Of a DNA stretch of 64,000 nucleotides, positions 11,514 to 23,140 are shown piece by piece; positions within the stretch are counted from its first letter, which is position 1; every line of letters starts with the position of its first letter. The DNA is taken from NCBI RefSeq assembly GCF_907165205.1, contig NC_058190.1, positions 31,337,345 through 31,401,344 on the forward strand, written 5' to 3'. Source of the stretch: Coccinella septempunctata. Taxonomy: Eukaryota; Arthropoda; Insecta; Coleoptera; Coccinellidae. Below the pieces are notes generated by a model that did no database searches, was not told where the DNA came from, and saw only the letters and a list, made by a program, of their open reading frames with translations. Position numbers and translations under genes: made by a program.

Positions 11514-13849
11514 TTTATTGTGTGAAATCATCTATTATATGTATTGAAAAGTCTTTCCACTACAAATTCAATTTATCGTAAACCATGAGGTTTTTGAATA
11601 CAATACAGTGTTTCCCAACTTTAAGAGCCTAATCGACTCTTTCATATTTGAAATCTCAAAATTGAGATTAGGATATTGTCCGACATTATCTACTGAGCTA
11701 AAATATTCTTGAAGCCTGAGCACTTTCATTTATACAGCCAAGGAATTTTTATTTTCTCGTTTCTGATGTTATGATGTATTTAATTCTGAATATATTTCTT
11801 TTTGCATTGTTGTATTCATCCGAATAATTTCAAAATTTCGAGAAAAAACTGAAAAAAAAGGGAAATATGCATATTCAATATTATATTCGTTATTCCTATT
11901 TTGAAAATCCTACGCACAAACTGTTTTCACGAAGTCGAAGAATGTTACCGGTGTTTCAAATGTTGTGTAAAAATTGGGATCAATAATTTCCCATACACCC
12001 TGTGACAAGTTTTTCAAAATTCAGGACATGTACCATAATTCCATATTCTTCCACTTCGAAGATGTGAAGATGGTTGGTGCATATGTTGTGATATTAGGGA
12101 AAAGTAATACCTCAAGAATCTCCATCCAAAAACAGCATTCACTAGTTCTTAATTTTTTTTTTTGAAGTTGAGTTGAAGGACTTATTGCTGTCACCCCGTC
12201 TTTTTTTTTCCATTTAGTTGGTTCTTTATGAGAAAAAAAAATGAGAAAAAAAAGTTGGGCTTTAGTGTCTATAAAACTTGTTTTCACAATCATTCTTCGA
12301 CGGTTTTTCAACATATTCCGGTAAAAATAGTGGCGGGGTGACATTGGCGATGCAATTTTTATATCAATATTTGCCCAAATTATGCTGAAATTCAGGAATA
12401 ACTGAAAATTATTCAATATTCCTAGTATTACCTCTCGCGTGGTAATTTCTATTTTTCCACTGTATCAGTTCGTAATTCAGGTTATTGCAAAGATGCACAT
12501 TTCCGTATTTGAGGTAGCATCCGTAAAGCAACCAATGTCGATCGTCCCGAATTGTATGTACCTACTATTTTCCTTAAGAATAGGAATAACGAACATAATA
12601 CTGTATACGCATATCTTTTTTTTTTAGATTTTTTTTTTCGTAATTTTAAAAACCATCCGGACGAATGGAACGATTTGTACAGGAATATGTTCAGAATTGA
12701 TTACTTTATAATATTTTTGAACTATGTAATTCATTTACACTCTTTTTATAACCGGAAGTGCTCAGGCTACAAAAATAATTTAGCTCAGTAGAGAATTTCG
12801 AACAACATTCATAATCGCAATTTTCAGATTTCAAATATATAAAGTTCTTTTGAAACTTCTAATAGGCACTCGAACTAGGGACCCCCTGTATAAAGGGGTA
12901 ACTTATTGCGTCAGTTGAACTGCATATTATGATTATTTTTGTGAGAGTAGATACTTGTGGATTGGATAACACTGTTCATCAAATGTTCAATGCCGAAAAA
13001 GTACAACCACAATCTGAGTTATTGAGCACACAATTTCCCAGCAATAATAATCTCAGGATGTAACCTATTTCCAACTCTGCAAATTATTCAAACTTTAGCA
13101 ATAACTCGACGGAATGATGTTTCGACAATGTTACCCTCATTGGACGAGTGTAGGATGGTACTCCTCTTTGATTTCGAGATAATCCTATAAATAAAAAGGC
13201 ATGTCTTTTTCATTAAAATTTCTCGGAGAACAAATGATGATTCACCTGGATAATCATCGTCCCATTCATTTTGAATTCAGGGTAGTTTTAGGGCTGTATA
13301 TGCAGTTCCAGAATCATTTTCGAAATAGGTTGTGAATTTCAGGATAATCTGACACATATTCAATTTAATTATTTTACATTTTTCCGCCTGTTTTCTTCCT
13401 ATTGAAATAAGAGTTTCTGATAACTCAAGAATAAATTTTCGCAAGGCCAGATGCCTTTAAACATAAAATATTGCAGCCTAATATTTGAACAGTTTCATTT
13501 TTTACAATCCACTACATTAATCGTAAGAAAGAGTTTTTTATCGAGGTTTTTCCCTAAGCCTTATGCTTATCTTGAAGACTCTTCAGTCAAAACTACTTCA
13601 TCCTATAAAATTCTTTACCTCAATAGTCATTAGTCTTGTAATGAATCTTCCATTAACCCGAAGAAACTCTGTAACTTATTTCTTAATATGCCTCTCTTTA
13701 ACCGTACCACTAACGCTATTGGCTTAATTTCCACTTAGGCTTCGTCGAGGCATTAAACGGAAACTAAACTTTTCAATTGGGATTCAGAGTTGATGACAGG
13801 TCAACAAATTATTTGATAAAGAATTGAAATCTATCAAAAATCGACATTA
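11514..13849. other. Intergenic AT-rich stretch
   Basis: No gene recognised. A 131-codon minus-strand frame at 12021-12416 runs through poly-A/T tracts and has no protein-like composition. The word acaccctgtga near 11995 may be a decayed element end. Confidence 0.35.
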
Positions 13850-15076
13850 CGTCTATACTTCATTCAAATTTATTTTAGCAGTCGGTTGGCCATGAAATAA
13901 TTTTCTCAAGTTTTTGTAACTAGAACGAAGTTAGATTGGCACTCATGAAATGTCGTTAATGTCATAACGCCGTTGCCACAACTAATATCAATTTTCATTA
14001 CGAAAATTCGAAAATGCCGAAAGTGATTGAAAAAAGAGACAGGGTTTCAGGAAGTGCTATTTAGAATTCAGGTCCGCTCATTCAAATAGTTATACCCTGA
14101 TATTCTAAAATCCACAATACGTCAGACGATAGCGAACATATTCAATGTAAGAGAATTTATATAATGTTTCACCTGAATCTAAAAGACTTATATTTCAGCT
14201 GAATATTTCCACAATCAGAAAGATTGTGAATGAAGAGTATATGACAAAGAATTTCCTTCTATTGGGAGACCCAAAAAAGTGGTGGCATTTCGGAATTTTA
14301 TGTTTGAGTGAATTATTGCGAAAAGTTTACTACAGGATTTTCGATAAATGTCATCGGAGAATAAGTTCCCTAAAATGGATTTTTCTATTTTTCATTTGAC
14401 TTGTCCTATACAATGTAAATGTCTTAAGGTACTAATAAATACCTAATTATTATAATTACATCAATGTATTAAGATGAATAGCCACAAATACGCGCAAGTT
14501 GCCCTGTTACTTGTTTATTCATGTGAAATTTTTGTTCAACGGTGAAGTTGCATCTTAACTTGAAATTTCCTTCAACTCCTTTTACTTATATTGATGCAAG
14601 ATGATTTTTGTTGAAGAATTTAACATTCTTGTAATTATCTGTTAATTCCTTCGGGAGATACCCATTCCCAACCACTGCATCATATGCATTTCATCTTCGG
14701 GTTAATATTTTTGAAATCTACAAATGATGTAAGCCAAAGAAGATAACGAACATTAACTCTCCTCAAGCTAGTGCATATTATGATATTACACTGATCTCTT
14801 GTATTTTCCATGCAAATAACTGGATTTGGTATGCCTTTAATCAGTTTGTATAAACTTCAATTATGTTCGTCACATATTTTCCGAATAGATTCGACATTGT
14901 GATAAAATACGTAATAACAGAAACTTTTACGTAGAACGGGCAACATAGCGTTGATTTAAAACCCAAAAATGTTTTGACAAGCTTCATAACCCCACATTTT
15001 CGTACTATACAGAGTGAAATGTGTCAAATTTCCATGGCCAACCGACTGCTAAAATAAAGTTGAATGAAGTATAGGT
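13850..15076 (+). mobile_element. Degenerate DNA transposon with 45-bp terminal inverted repeats
   Basis: The left end (about 13851-13895, containing ttttagcagtcggttggcca) is matched in reverse complement at 15031-15074. Inside, on the plus strand, two short pieces read like a helix-turn-helix transposase N-terminus: TIRQTIANIFNV near 14116-14151 and LNISTIRKIVNEEYM near 14198-14242, separated by a frame change, with PKKVVAFRNF following. Part of the same family recurs at 41510-41705. The catalytic part is not readable, so the superfamily is open; a Tc1/mariner or related IS630-type enzyme is my best guess. Confidence 0.55.
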
Positions 15077-15667
15077 ACAGAACTTTTGGGGAGCAGTTCA
15101 TACAGGGTTTTTTTTCTTCACCATTTTTTCGATTCTGCCTAGATAAAATGATTTAGCCATTGGAAGTTTTCAAAATTAGCACCCCTGGAAACCTGACACT
15201 GAAGTTTTTCCAAGTATTGAGCAAACCAATTCAACCATTGAAATGAGCTAGGTACTATATTAGTAACTGAAGCACAAACTCACTCTTTGTATTCCATTCG
15301 GTCAACGAAGTAGTATTTATAATACGATCAATGAGTTACTGCAATTTCGTTGGCAATAAATATTTGGTAAGGAATGATTTTTGTTTCATTTTTCGATAAT
15401 AGTAACAAATTCAACATTCAACCACCTTTATTAGTCCTAATATCCATCTCAAAAATACGATAATTTGTTAACAATGGTTATCTCATTTTGTATATGAGAT
15501 ACCAGATTCAAACATACTTTCTATATCTTTCCATTACGTGAAAAAATAAATGATATTTTCTCTGATCTTTCAAACGTTCTCCCTTCCGAAAGTAAACAAT
15601 TTTTGTTGTCCAAAGACTGCATTGAGAAAATGGCCTCACTGTCGGTAATCACAGTTGACTAGCACAT

Positions 15668-15835
15668 TTTTGTCACATCAATTTTCAATGCAAAAAGAAC
15701 AGCATATGAATTTACCCATGTAAGGCCACTGCCCTAATGTACTAAATAGAAAAGTATCGAATGTGTGGACGACAACAAATGTGTTCGTAGCACTGCAATG
15801 GCTATTCCATGTATCTGTAATCCAAGGAAATTACA
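15668..15835 (+). repeat. Dispersed repeat, copy B
   Basis: Second copy of the repeat at 8265-8445: ttgtcacatcaattttca, cactgccctaa, atcgaatgtgtg and ttccatgtat occur in the same order. It has diverged by scattered substitutions and small gaps. Confidence 0.55.
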
Positions 15836-17186
15836 CAAAAATGTGTTGTGTTTTTAGAATTTCACAGACATTTTCTTGTTTTGAATACCAATTATAAGAG
15901 AAAATATGAAGAATATTTTTATTTTCCACAATCAGTATTCATCAGTGAGCGTTCAGTTCACTTTTCATAGTTGGATTCTCTGAATTTCTGGTATTTTTAG
16001 GGTATTTTATGGTTATAATGAAGAGACTGGAGAATGTAGGAGGAATTTCGTGTTCGAAAAAGATTCATCACATCAATGAAAATCAATATTCCAAGAACCA
16101 TTCTTATCCATGAAATCGTTTATGAGATATAGCTGAAAATAAAAGTCTGGTATGGGTTTTCAACAGTCTGTATCTTTTCAACCGAGCTGAATTGGAAAAA
16201 ATGTTCAAACAGTGTTTATTTTGACCTTAGGAATATTCTGTGAAACATATGAACAACCAGGTGGTTTCCTCAAATTCAATGTTGCCGATAGTTGACGAAA
16301 ATCTAATTTACATTTAATTATGGATTTGCATCAAGTAGCCACAGATGAACAAGTCAAAACCTTTGCCCTGTATAGCAAAATCATAAACATTAGATTACCA
16401 AAGAATAGTCGATAAATTATTCTGAAATATACCAACACTAAATGAACGAGTTCAACCATAAAGATTAGGTTGATTTCATACTTCAGCAAGTGATGAAACA
16501 GATCATAAAAACGAAAGGTTTATTTAACCCTCATAAAAGCCTGTAATGATCTCGAGATGTACGTTTAATTACTTCCACTTCGAGCTGTCTCATCAGAAAT
16601 AAAACTCCCAGTTGATATTTAATAAATAGCACAGTATGGAAGAGTTGGCGAAACATATATTTAGGCTGCGAAAAAGCGAAAATAATCATCAAACGCACGA
16701 GTTTCATTGAATGATAGTGTAAACGAATTATCGATTGGACTGCGGTGGGGAAAACCGAGAAACGATGCGGTACGCTGAGTTCTTCCGCATTTTACACCCG
16801 AAATCAGGACATCGTGCCGTTTCACAACACGCATATCCTTTGAGAATGAATTGGCTGACGAATACAACCCTTTCCTAGATAGCAAAAAATTATTCCTCTA
16901 TACTTCCTCTGTTTAGTTCTCGTTGGAGAAATCCCTTACGGGATGGCTCATCTCGAGCAAGAAAATTTGTATTTGCGATCTCTTTTTCTACCAACGTTTG
17001 AACAGGACGAATCCAATTAGATTCGAAACTAATTAAAAGAATATAACTGGGTCAATTTTTATATGATACGCTACGGTTCCGTTTTCTCTCTATATGATAT
17101 GATCTTTTTATTTAAAAAGACGTAGATAATATTGAAAGAGTCGTACATTTGAGAGCTTTGTTTTTAAATAATTGATTTGGTTCAAA
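15836..17186. other. Intergenic stretch with a GC-richer patch at 16655-16890
   Basis: Most of it is AT-rich and featureless. The patch 16655-16890 has noticeably more CG dinucleotides than its neighbours and holds a 74-codon minus-strand frame that I do not recognise. It could be an old exon, a regulatory element or a diverged insertion. Confidence 0.3.
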
Positions 17187-17486
17187 GGTTGAAGGCCAGG
17201 TTATTGGACCAAAAACCAAATTTTGAAACTTCTCCGACATGTTTCGATCTCCTTCAGAAGTTTTATATGACAAACGAAAACCTTATTAGCAGAAAATTAT
17301 TCTAGGAAGTACGAAGAAGGTTTATCAAAGCAATTGAAAGATAACATTTCATCATTAAATATTAAAGACAATTGTTTATATAACAACACCAAAAGAAAAC
17401 TTTCCAAAAAACTCTAAACAAAATTGCCAAGATATATAATCTACAAGATTAGTTGAAAGAACTGTCAGAATTATATGTATGTATAG

Positions 17487-17606
17487 AACCAACAAGTCGA
17501 TATCTTAGAGACAGAGTCTCCGAACATAAAAAGATGCCCCTAATATGCTCAACCCTCTCTTCTGCTGTAGCAGAACATATACATTCATTTGAATTTAAAT
17601 ATTAGG
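17487..17606 (+). pseudogene. GIY-YIG endonuclease remnant of a Penelope-like element
   Basis: The frame reads TSRYLRDRVSEHKK, the helix region carrying the conserved arginine and glutamate-histidine of PLE GIY-YIG domains, and ends AEHIHSFEFKY before a stop. The preceding catalytic tyrosines are only dimly visible (a CMYR-like stretch in another frame). It is a dead fragment. Confidence 0.65.
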
Positions 17607-18127
17607 ACAAAATATTCAAGGTGGTTCATCTGAGCTGAAAAACTGATTTTCGGCGAAAACGGTTTATCAAAATTACGTTTTTTATATGTAGACCGTTTCG
17701 AAGAGGCTTCTAGGACCTTTCAAATCAAGTATCACTTAACCCCTCTCCCCTATTCAATTTTGAGAGTTGAAGCGCCCTTTCTTAGAGGGTTGCTCGTCAA
17801 GCCTCAAATATACGTCAAAAGATATCCCCAAAAAAAATCCTTCGACGTGTTTTGGGAAATTTTTCCAATCACTATGGGATGAGAAAAATATACGGTGTGG
17901 CTCTTCTGAGATGAAACATCTGCATTTGCCACATACGTATTTAAGATAAGAACCATTCAATTGAATTGTTAATTATTCCAGTAATCCAATTTTCTCTCGT
18001 TTCCCAATTTTAACTCCAAATTGTGATCTAATTTAGTTTTCGTGTCTTTCATATGATATTGCTCTCCTCTGACGTATTTTCTATAGAATTACCATTGCTT
18101 ATAAAAGTTTTTGTATTTTTTAGAGCC

Positions 18128-18169
18128 CTGAAGAAGATTTAAGTATAAAATCGAAACATCGGTGATGTT
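18128..18169 (+). ncRNA. Hammerhead-ribozyme-like core
   Basis: CUGAAGA (18128-18134) fits the CUGANGA core. Stem II is GAUUU (18136-18140) with AAAUC (18048 offset: 18148-18152), then GAAA (18153-18156). Stem III is CAUC/GAUG (18157-18160 with 18164-18167) closed by GGU, and the cleavage triplet is GUU at 18167-18169. Stem I is not convincing from the flanks. Its place at the 3' end of a Penelope-like fragment supports the reading. Confidence 0.6.
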
Positions 18170-18335
18170 TCAAGTAGTGGTTTTTGTTCCAATAACCTGA
18201 CTTTCAATCTGCCAACCAAATCAAAGATTTGTTGAGTGATCGCATCCATATTCAGTGTATTCAATAAATGATAACAGGAATTTGGAATTTTCAAAAGGTG
18301 TCCACTTTGATTCTAAGACATCTACAACTTTGCCC

Positions 18336-19125
18336 ACGTTTCGGACATTATTTGTCCTTTCTCAAGGCTGCAATGATACAAATATATTAAATCAGGTACT
18401 CATCTAGACGAACAGACCTAACTCTCACCTCGTTATAACTTTTAAAAAACTTTCTATCACGGCAATGAATTTTGGTTATGTATTTTCGATCAAAGGTTAA
18501 TTGTTCATTGTTTATCTCATCTATCCTATGTTAGTAACAATAATCAGTGAGCTGGTAAATCTAAAAACGAAAGTTGATGAAGCATAAAATCTGATTGATA
18601 TCATGAATTAAAAATAATGTAAGTTAAAAAATGCAGGCTAAAAGTATCACCAGAATAAGATGGTGAAAAGATGGTAAAAACAACTACACTTTATTTTTTA
18701 ATGAACTCTAAGTAACCCTATCGTTTCCCATTATTAAACTGTTATCACACTAAGATGTTGGTTGTCTCCTCTGAAATTCACAGTATTGTGTGTTTTGATG
18801 TGAATGATTTCACTTATCAGCCATCTGTTGAAGTGTCATGTCCAAAATGGTGACATCTTCAAAATTGAACTTGTGTCCTTCCATGTGCGTATGTGCTGTT
18901 AGTGCTGTCTTATGTGAGTTGCCAAGTTTTTTGGTATCGTACGTGTGCTTTCCTACTCTATCTTTCAAAAGTTGTTTTGTCTGACCAATGTAGCATTTCT
19001 CGCAGTTATGGCAATCAATCTTTACACCATTTCTGATCTGTTTTTAACTGGAGTTCTGTCTTTTAATCTTGTAAAATGTTTCCTCTTGTTGTCCATTATA
19101 ATATGTAGAAAACTGCCGTGCAGTT
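18336..19125 (-). mobile_element. Penelope-like fragment with GIY-YIG domain and hammerhead relic
   Basis: Minus strand. A GIY-YIG domain (about 19125 to 18760) reads KIDCHNCEKCYIGQTKQLL, DRVGKHTYDTKKLGNSHKTA and EGHKFNFEDVTILD, preceded in another frame by TRLKDRTPVKN, the usual PLE linker. About 400 bp further on, at 18367-18336, sits a hammerhead-like hairpin with AGGAC/GUCC stem II and GAAACGU, but the CUGANGA box is damaged. Order and strand are the same as in the copy at 7191-8264. The RT portion is missing. Confidence 0.7.
18760..19060 (-). pseudogene. GIY-YIG endonuclease domain of a Penelope-like element
   Basis: About 80 residues read in one frame, starting at the CxxC-like KIDCHNCEKC, then YIGQTKQLLKDRVGKH with the catalytic tyrosine, glycine and arginine region, TALTAHTHMEGHKFNFED and the tail VTILDMTLQQMADK before a stop. 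A frameshift near 19035 separates it from the upstream linker. In an intact element the domain cuts target DNA for reverse transcription. Confidence 0.7.
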
Positions 19126-21194
19126 ATATTCATGGACTCAAATCAAAGACTTGTATTAAAAATGGGTTTTAAATTCTTGACTGAATATGGCAAAATTATC
19201 GACTTCTTGAAAATAGTGATTGGCTGGAGTTTGGAGAAAAGAGAACAAAATTTTTAGGGGCAACTCATAATTAGTTAGTTACATCTTATACAAGGTGTTC
19301 CATAAATTGAAGATACTACGCTAAATTTTGTGACTGAATGAAATATCTTATTGAAAAACTTTTTTGTCGGAAAACCGTTTTTTTAATTACAGTTGTCTTT
19401 TTGTTACTTTCTGTTGGTTATTCTTCATATCCTTTGTAGTAGCTAAAGATGAACTCCTATTGGTCCGAAGCATCTGCATAATTTGAAGTGAGACATTGAG
19501 ATTTCATTGACTTATAAATAAGTTTCTAGTTTTCGAAATGGAATGAAATAGTTATGATATTTCTGTCATCAGCAACATGAAAGCTGCCAATCGGTGAATT
19601 TTATGTGAGAGAACGGAAGATGTAATTCCTTTCAATGTAGCTCTTAGACCCAGTCTTAGACGGCTGTAACAGAACTACTTTCTGCTTATCTCGTCTTTGG
19701 TCACCAATAACGTCATATTGACTAATGATATTGACAAAAGAAACACTTTTATTATTGAATTCTCAAGCTTTTTTATATCTATCACATTTTCACTCTAATG
19801 TCTGAAGTCATTTTTTGCCAGGGGATGAAATGTATCGATATGGGTCAAGTTACAAGAAGAATGCGGAGATCTTGAGTTGCCACTAATTGTCATTAAAAAA
19901 CCGGGCAGATCAATACTTCGAACGGAATCATTTGGATGATCCAATTATCAAAACATAATTTTTTATTACTTATCCCCACCATTTTGGTATTTTAAAAATC
20001 TCACATTTGACAACACTTCGTTGAAAAAATTTTAAAAAGGGCTATAATTCATCAAATGTAGATAAAAAAAATTTCAAGTTACTATCTCTTGGAAATAATT
20101 CTTGGTTCAATTATTGCCACCCCTTCCTGATGCTGCTAATTCTACGTCAGCTTCGTTACGACTTCAGTCGAGGAATCACGTAAACCCACATAAACCACTC
20201 CTTAATCTGCCATATCTACCTACATAATGATTATGATTGATGCTGTTCATGTGGACATAATTCAATCAACCGACATATTATCGGATCATGTTTGTGATTC
20301 TGAATCGTATTTAACGTTGAAAAAGGATAGCAACAAATTCGTTAGTGGGGTAAAAGCTGGCGGATAGGTTATTTTTATGTCATTCGGTAGGAGAATTACG
20401 CCCATATCATATTAATTAAGTTTATAGGATCGGTATGACCTATAACTCTATATTACCACTGCCCATCAAACATAAATTGCGTTTCGGAGGGGTATTGATG
20501 AATTTTATGCTTTGGTAATACCCAATCTCTGAAGAAATGAAACCGGATTAATGTGGAATAACACGTTGATTGGCCTTTATCCATAACTAGAGTATCAGTT
20601 TAATCATTTGGGTATCTTTCTCAACCATAAAAATCACTTCCATTTGATCTTAGCTTGCAATTTCCCAATCCTTAATGAATCTTCGATCTGAAGATGATTT
20701 CGAATCTAATTATGAAACCCAATAATGAAAAATTAAGTAGTCCTTTCATGTTCAATTCGATCGATTCTTCTGTCAACTCGAACGTGAAAATTTCAATTTC
20801 GAAGAAAAAGAGCCCTTGTATTTTAAATAGCTCACTTGATGTATTTACAGGCATTAGACGTTTTGAAAATGTTTGAAAATGGTGTTAGAAAAATGCAACT
20901 CCAGCTGAATAGGATATTAATCTCACAGTTAATCAATGATTTAAAGTGGCCCTTATAGTATAAGAGCTAGCAGCATTTAGGAGAAAAAATATCAGGAAGG
21001 CTGATTCTTCAGTATGTGATACCTTGGACTCACTGGGACAGGAAAACGAAACCTCTGCCAGCTGGTAGATGTAGCGTGCACTAGTGCGCAGCGCACATTT
21101 TGGTACCTATAGGTAAAAATGATGATTTTGAAGTCATTTTAGAAACATTTGTTTTTATTGCATCTTCAGAACACAATTGAGGATATGAATTTTT
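19126..21194. other. Intergenic stretch without recognisable genes
   Basis: No supported coding region. At 19291 the words tacaaggtgttccataaatt look like one end of a TACAGGGTG-type element without a visible partner. Confidence 0.35.
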
Positions 21195-21271
21195 TTGGTA
21201 GACCTTTTGGCCGTTTGCTGAAGTCATGGCAGATTCTTCTTTGATAAACAAGAAAGCGAAATTTCTAACTA

Positions 21272-22695
21272 AACTGCTTCACATGAGTTAGGGATATTGA
21301 CTTAAATTGCAAAAAAATATAGTTAAAATAGGATTTTTGTGATGAAAATTCATATTGATATTGTCAAGTTGCAAATTAATTTTAGCCTGTAGGTCTGCAG
21401 TGTATACAGGCTGGTTAAGAAAAATCGATTTAAATAACGAAATTTTATTCCCAGAGAATTCAAGCATTTTAAGACTATCAATATAATGTATGGCCTCCAC
21501 GGGCATCAATAACAGCTTGACATCTTGAGGAATTTGGTTCCATAAACGGGGCAGAAGCTCGTTCAGATCATTTAAGGATTCTGGGGTAGGTGGATGATTA
21601 TCTTATCTTCTTTGGAGCATATCCCATGCATGTTCTATGCAATTCAAATCTGGTGAGTGCGGAGGTATTATTAAATGTGGAATACCAAGCTCCTCGCTCG
21701 CATTCTCAACTATGGCTGCACGGTGCGGTCTAGCGTTATCGTCTAGAAATTGAAAAGTTTCACCAATAGCAGCGTGAAAATTTGGCACAACATTGTCAAT
21801 GACATGCTTCCTATAGTGTGAGGCGGTCATATTCCCAGGACAAATGTGTAGATCTGTGCGCCCGTTGAAACAAATGCCGGCCCATTCCATAACACTACCC
21901 CTCGGAATGGATGGACTTCTTGGACATAGCGACGATTAAGGGGTATGCGTGGGATTGTCCATACCCTTATTCTTCGAGAATCTGAAAATCGTCCATATCT
22001 GGATTCATCAGTGAAAAGGACACTACGTCATTGATCGTTCCAATTGATATGTTGCCTTGCCCATTCCAGTCTTTGACGCTTATTGTCACGTGTTAATGGA
22101 ACTCCTCTTAATGGACGTCTAGAACATAGATTCACCTCTCTCAAACGTCGTCTGATGGTTTCGATGGAAACTTGGACCCCATCTGCATTTTGAGGAGTAT
22201 TCCGTAGCATTCTACACGTAGATGTAGGGTTTCTTCTCGCCGAAACGGTGATGAAACGATCCTGAGCAGGTGTTGTTTTTCGTCGCTCACCAAGCCTTGG
22301 TCTTTCCAACACGAATCCTGTCTCCCTGAAACTATTCCAAAGTCGAGATATCACACTTTAGCTGACTTGGAGCCTTTCCGCTACAACAACCTGAGTTAGG
22401 CCACCCTGTAGCTTTCCGATAGCCCTATTAGCCTCAGCGTTTATTAATTTACGTCTTGGCATTTTCAGAAAACTCGTTTAAAATCGAAGTCGTTGATAAA
22501 CTGACTTCATGAAGCATATGCAAAGAACCAAACTTCAGAAAAAGCCAACCAGATTGACGAAATGCCTCATACTGATTTTTATTGGATCGATTCACGTTGT
22601 TATTGAGTTTTAAATGATTTTACAGCGATTTTCTCAAAGATTACATACTTTTAAAAACGATTGAATACGATATCCCTAACTCTTATGGAGCAGTG
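21272..22695 (-). mobile_element. Tc1-like transposon, full-length but inactive
   Basis: The terminal inverted repeats are AACTGCTTCACATGAGTTAG on the left and the inverse of CACTGCTCCATAAGAGTTAG on the right, both continuing GGGATAT, and each is flanked by TA. The length of 1424 bp is usual for Tc1 elements. The single transposase gene on the minus strand is broken by three stops and a frameshift. The neighbouring repeat copy at 23046 has the same sequence without the element, confirming insertion at TA. Confidence 0.9.
21478..22463 (-). pseudogene. Tc1-family DDE transposase, broken
   Basis: Starts MPRRKLINAEANRAIGKLQ at 22463. The N-terminal helix-turn-helix region is followed by a stop within LQVS*SVISRLWNSFRETG; then come RRKTTPAQDRF and the HINWNDQ region with a second stop. 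The catalytic triad is visible as TDESR (D), FLDDNARPHRA (D) and DLNCIEHAWD (E), so this is a DD34E enzyme. A one-base shift separates the VHPFRG part from VMEWAGICF near 21890, and a third stop follows MLQRR. The natural C-terminus RCQAVIDARGGHTLY is readable to a stop at 21478-21480. The breaks make it inactive. Confidence 0.88.
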
Positions 22696-23140
22696 TATTT
22701 CACGACAGCTGGATATTGGGTCGAGGCACTCTCTCTACCTTTTCATATTTCAATATAATTCAGATATTCAAGAGTAAAAATTAAATTGTCAGACATAAAT
22801 TGGGGTGCTCAAAGGAGGCAAGCAGCCTGAAAGTTTTAAGATACTGTTTAATTGAACATAAACACATGCGAAGTTAATGCTCACAAAATTGTCAAGAAAC
22901 CATTTCAGGAAGGCATGGTAGTGCTCCATATTTTGATATAATCTGATTCAGATAATCAAGAGTTGAGCATTAAGTAGCACTCATCAATTCGGTTGATTTT
23001 CTGGCAGATTCTTTTTGTGATGAACAAGAAAGTGAAATTTCTAACTATTTCACGAAAGGGGGATACTGAGTCGAGATAATCTCTCTACTTTTTTATATTA
23101 TAAATCTGCACTCCATGTTTTCTTTAAAGTTTCAGTTCTG

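Larger units (their letters stand above)
17187..18215 (+). mobile_element. Penelope-like fragment bounded by inverted hammerhead-bearing ends
   Basis: The ends are inverted repeats: caggttattggaccaaaaacc at about 17200 is mirrored by ggtttttgttccaataacct near 18180. Inside, on the plus strand at about 17487-17606, a GIY-YIG remnant reads EPTSRYLRDRVSEHKK and later AEHIHSFEFKY. Downstream lies a hammerhead core at 18128-18169; a more damaged version sits in the left end on the other strand. The layout resembles PLE pseudo-LTRs. The RT domain is absent and the endonuclease is truncated. Confidence 0.65.
21195..23140 (+). repeat. Direct repeat interrupted by a Tc1 element
   Basis: The sequence left of the Tc1 insertion (agattcttctttgataaacaagaaagcgaaatttctaac, read in two parts) recurs at 23007-23045, and the sequence right of it (tttcacga... 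ggtcgag ... ctctctctac) recurs at 23047-23095. So two copies of one unit lie side by side; the first is split by the transposon and the second is intact. A more diverged part of the same unit also repeats between 22741-22800 and 22920-22970. Confidence 0.7.

Noticed and set aside
12021..12416. 131-codon minus-strand open frame
   Set aside because: Runs through poly-A/T tracts, has no protein-like composition or family resemblance, and such a length is expected about once by chance here.
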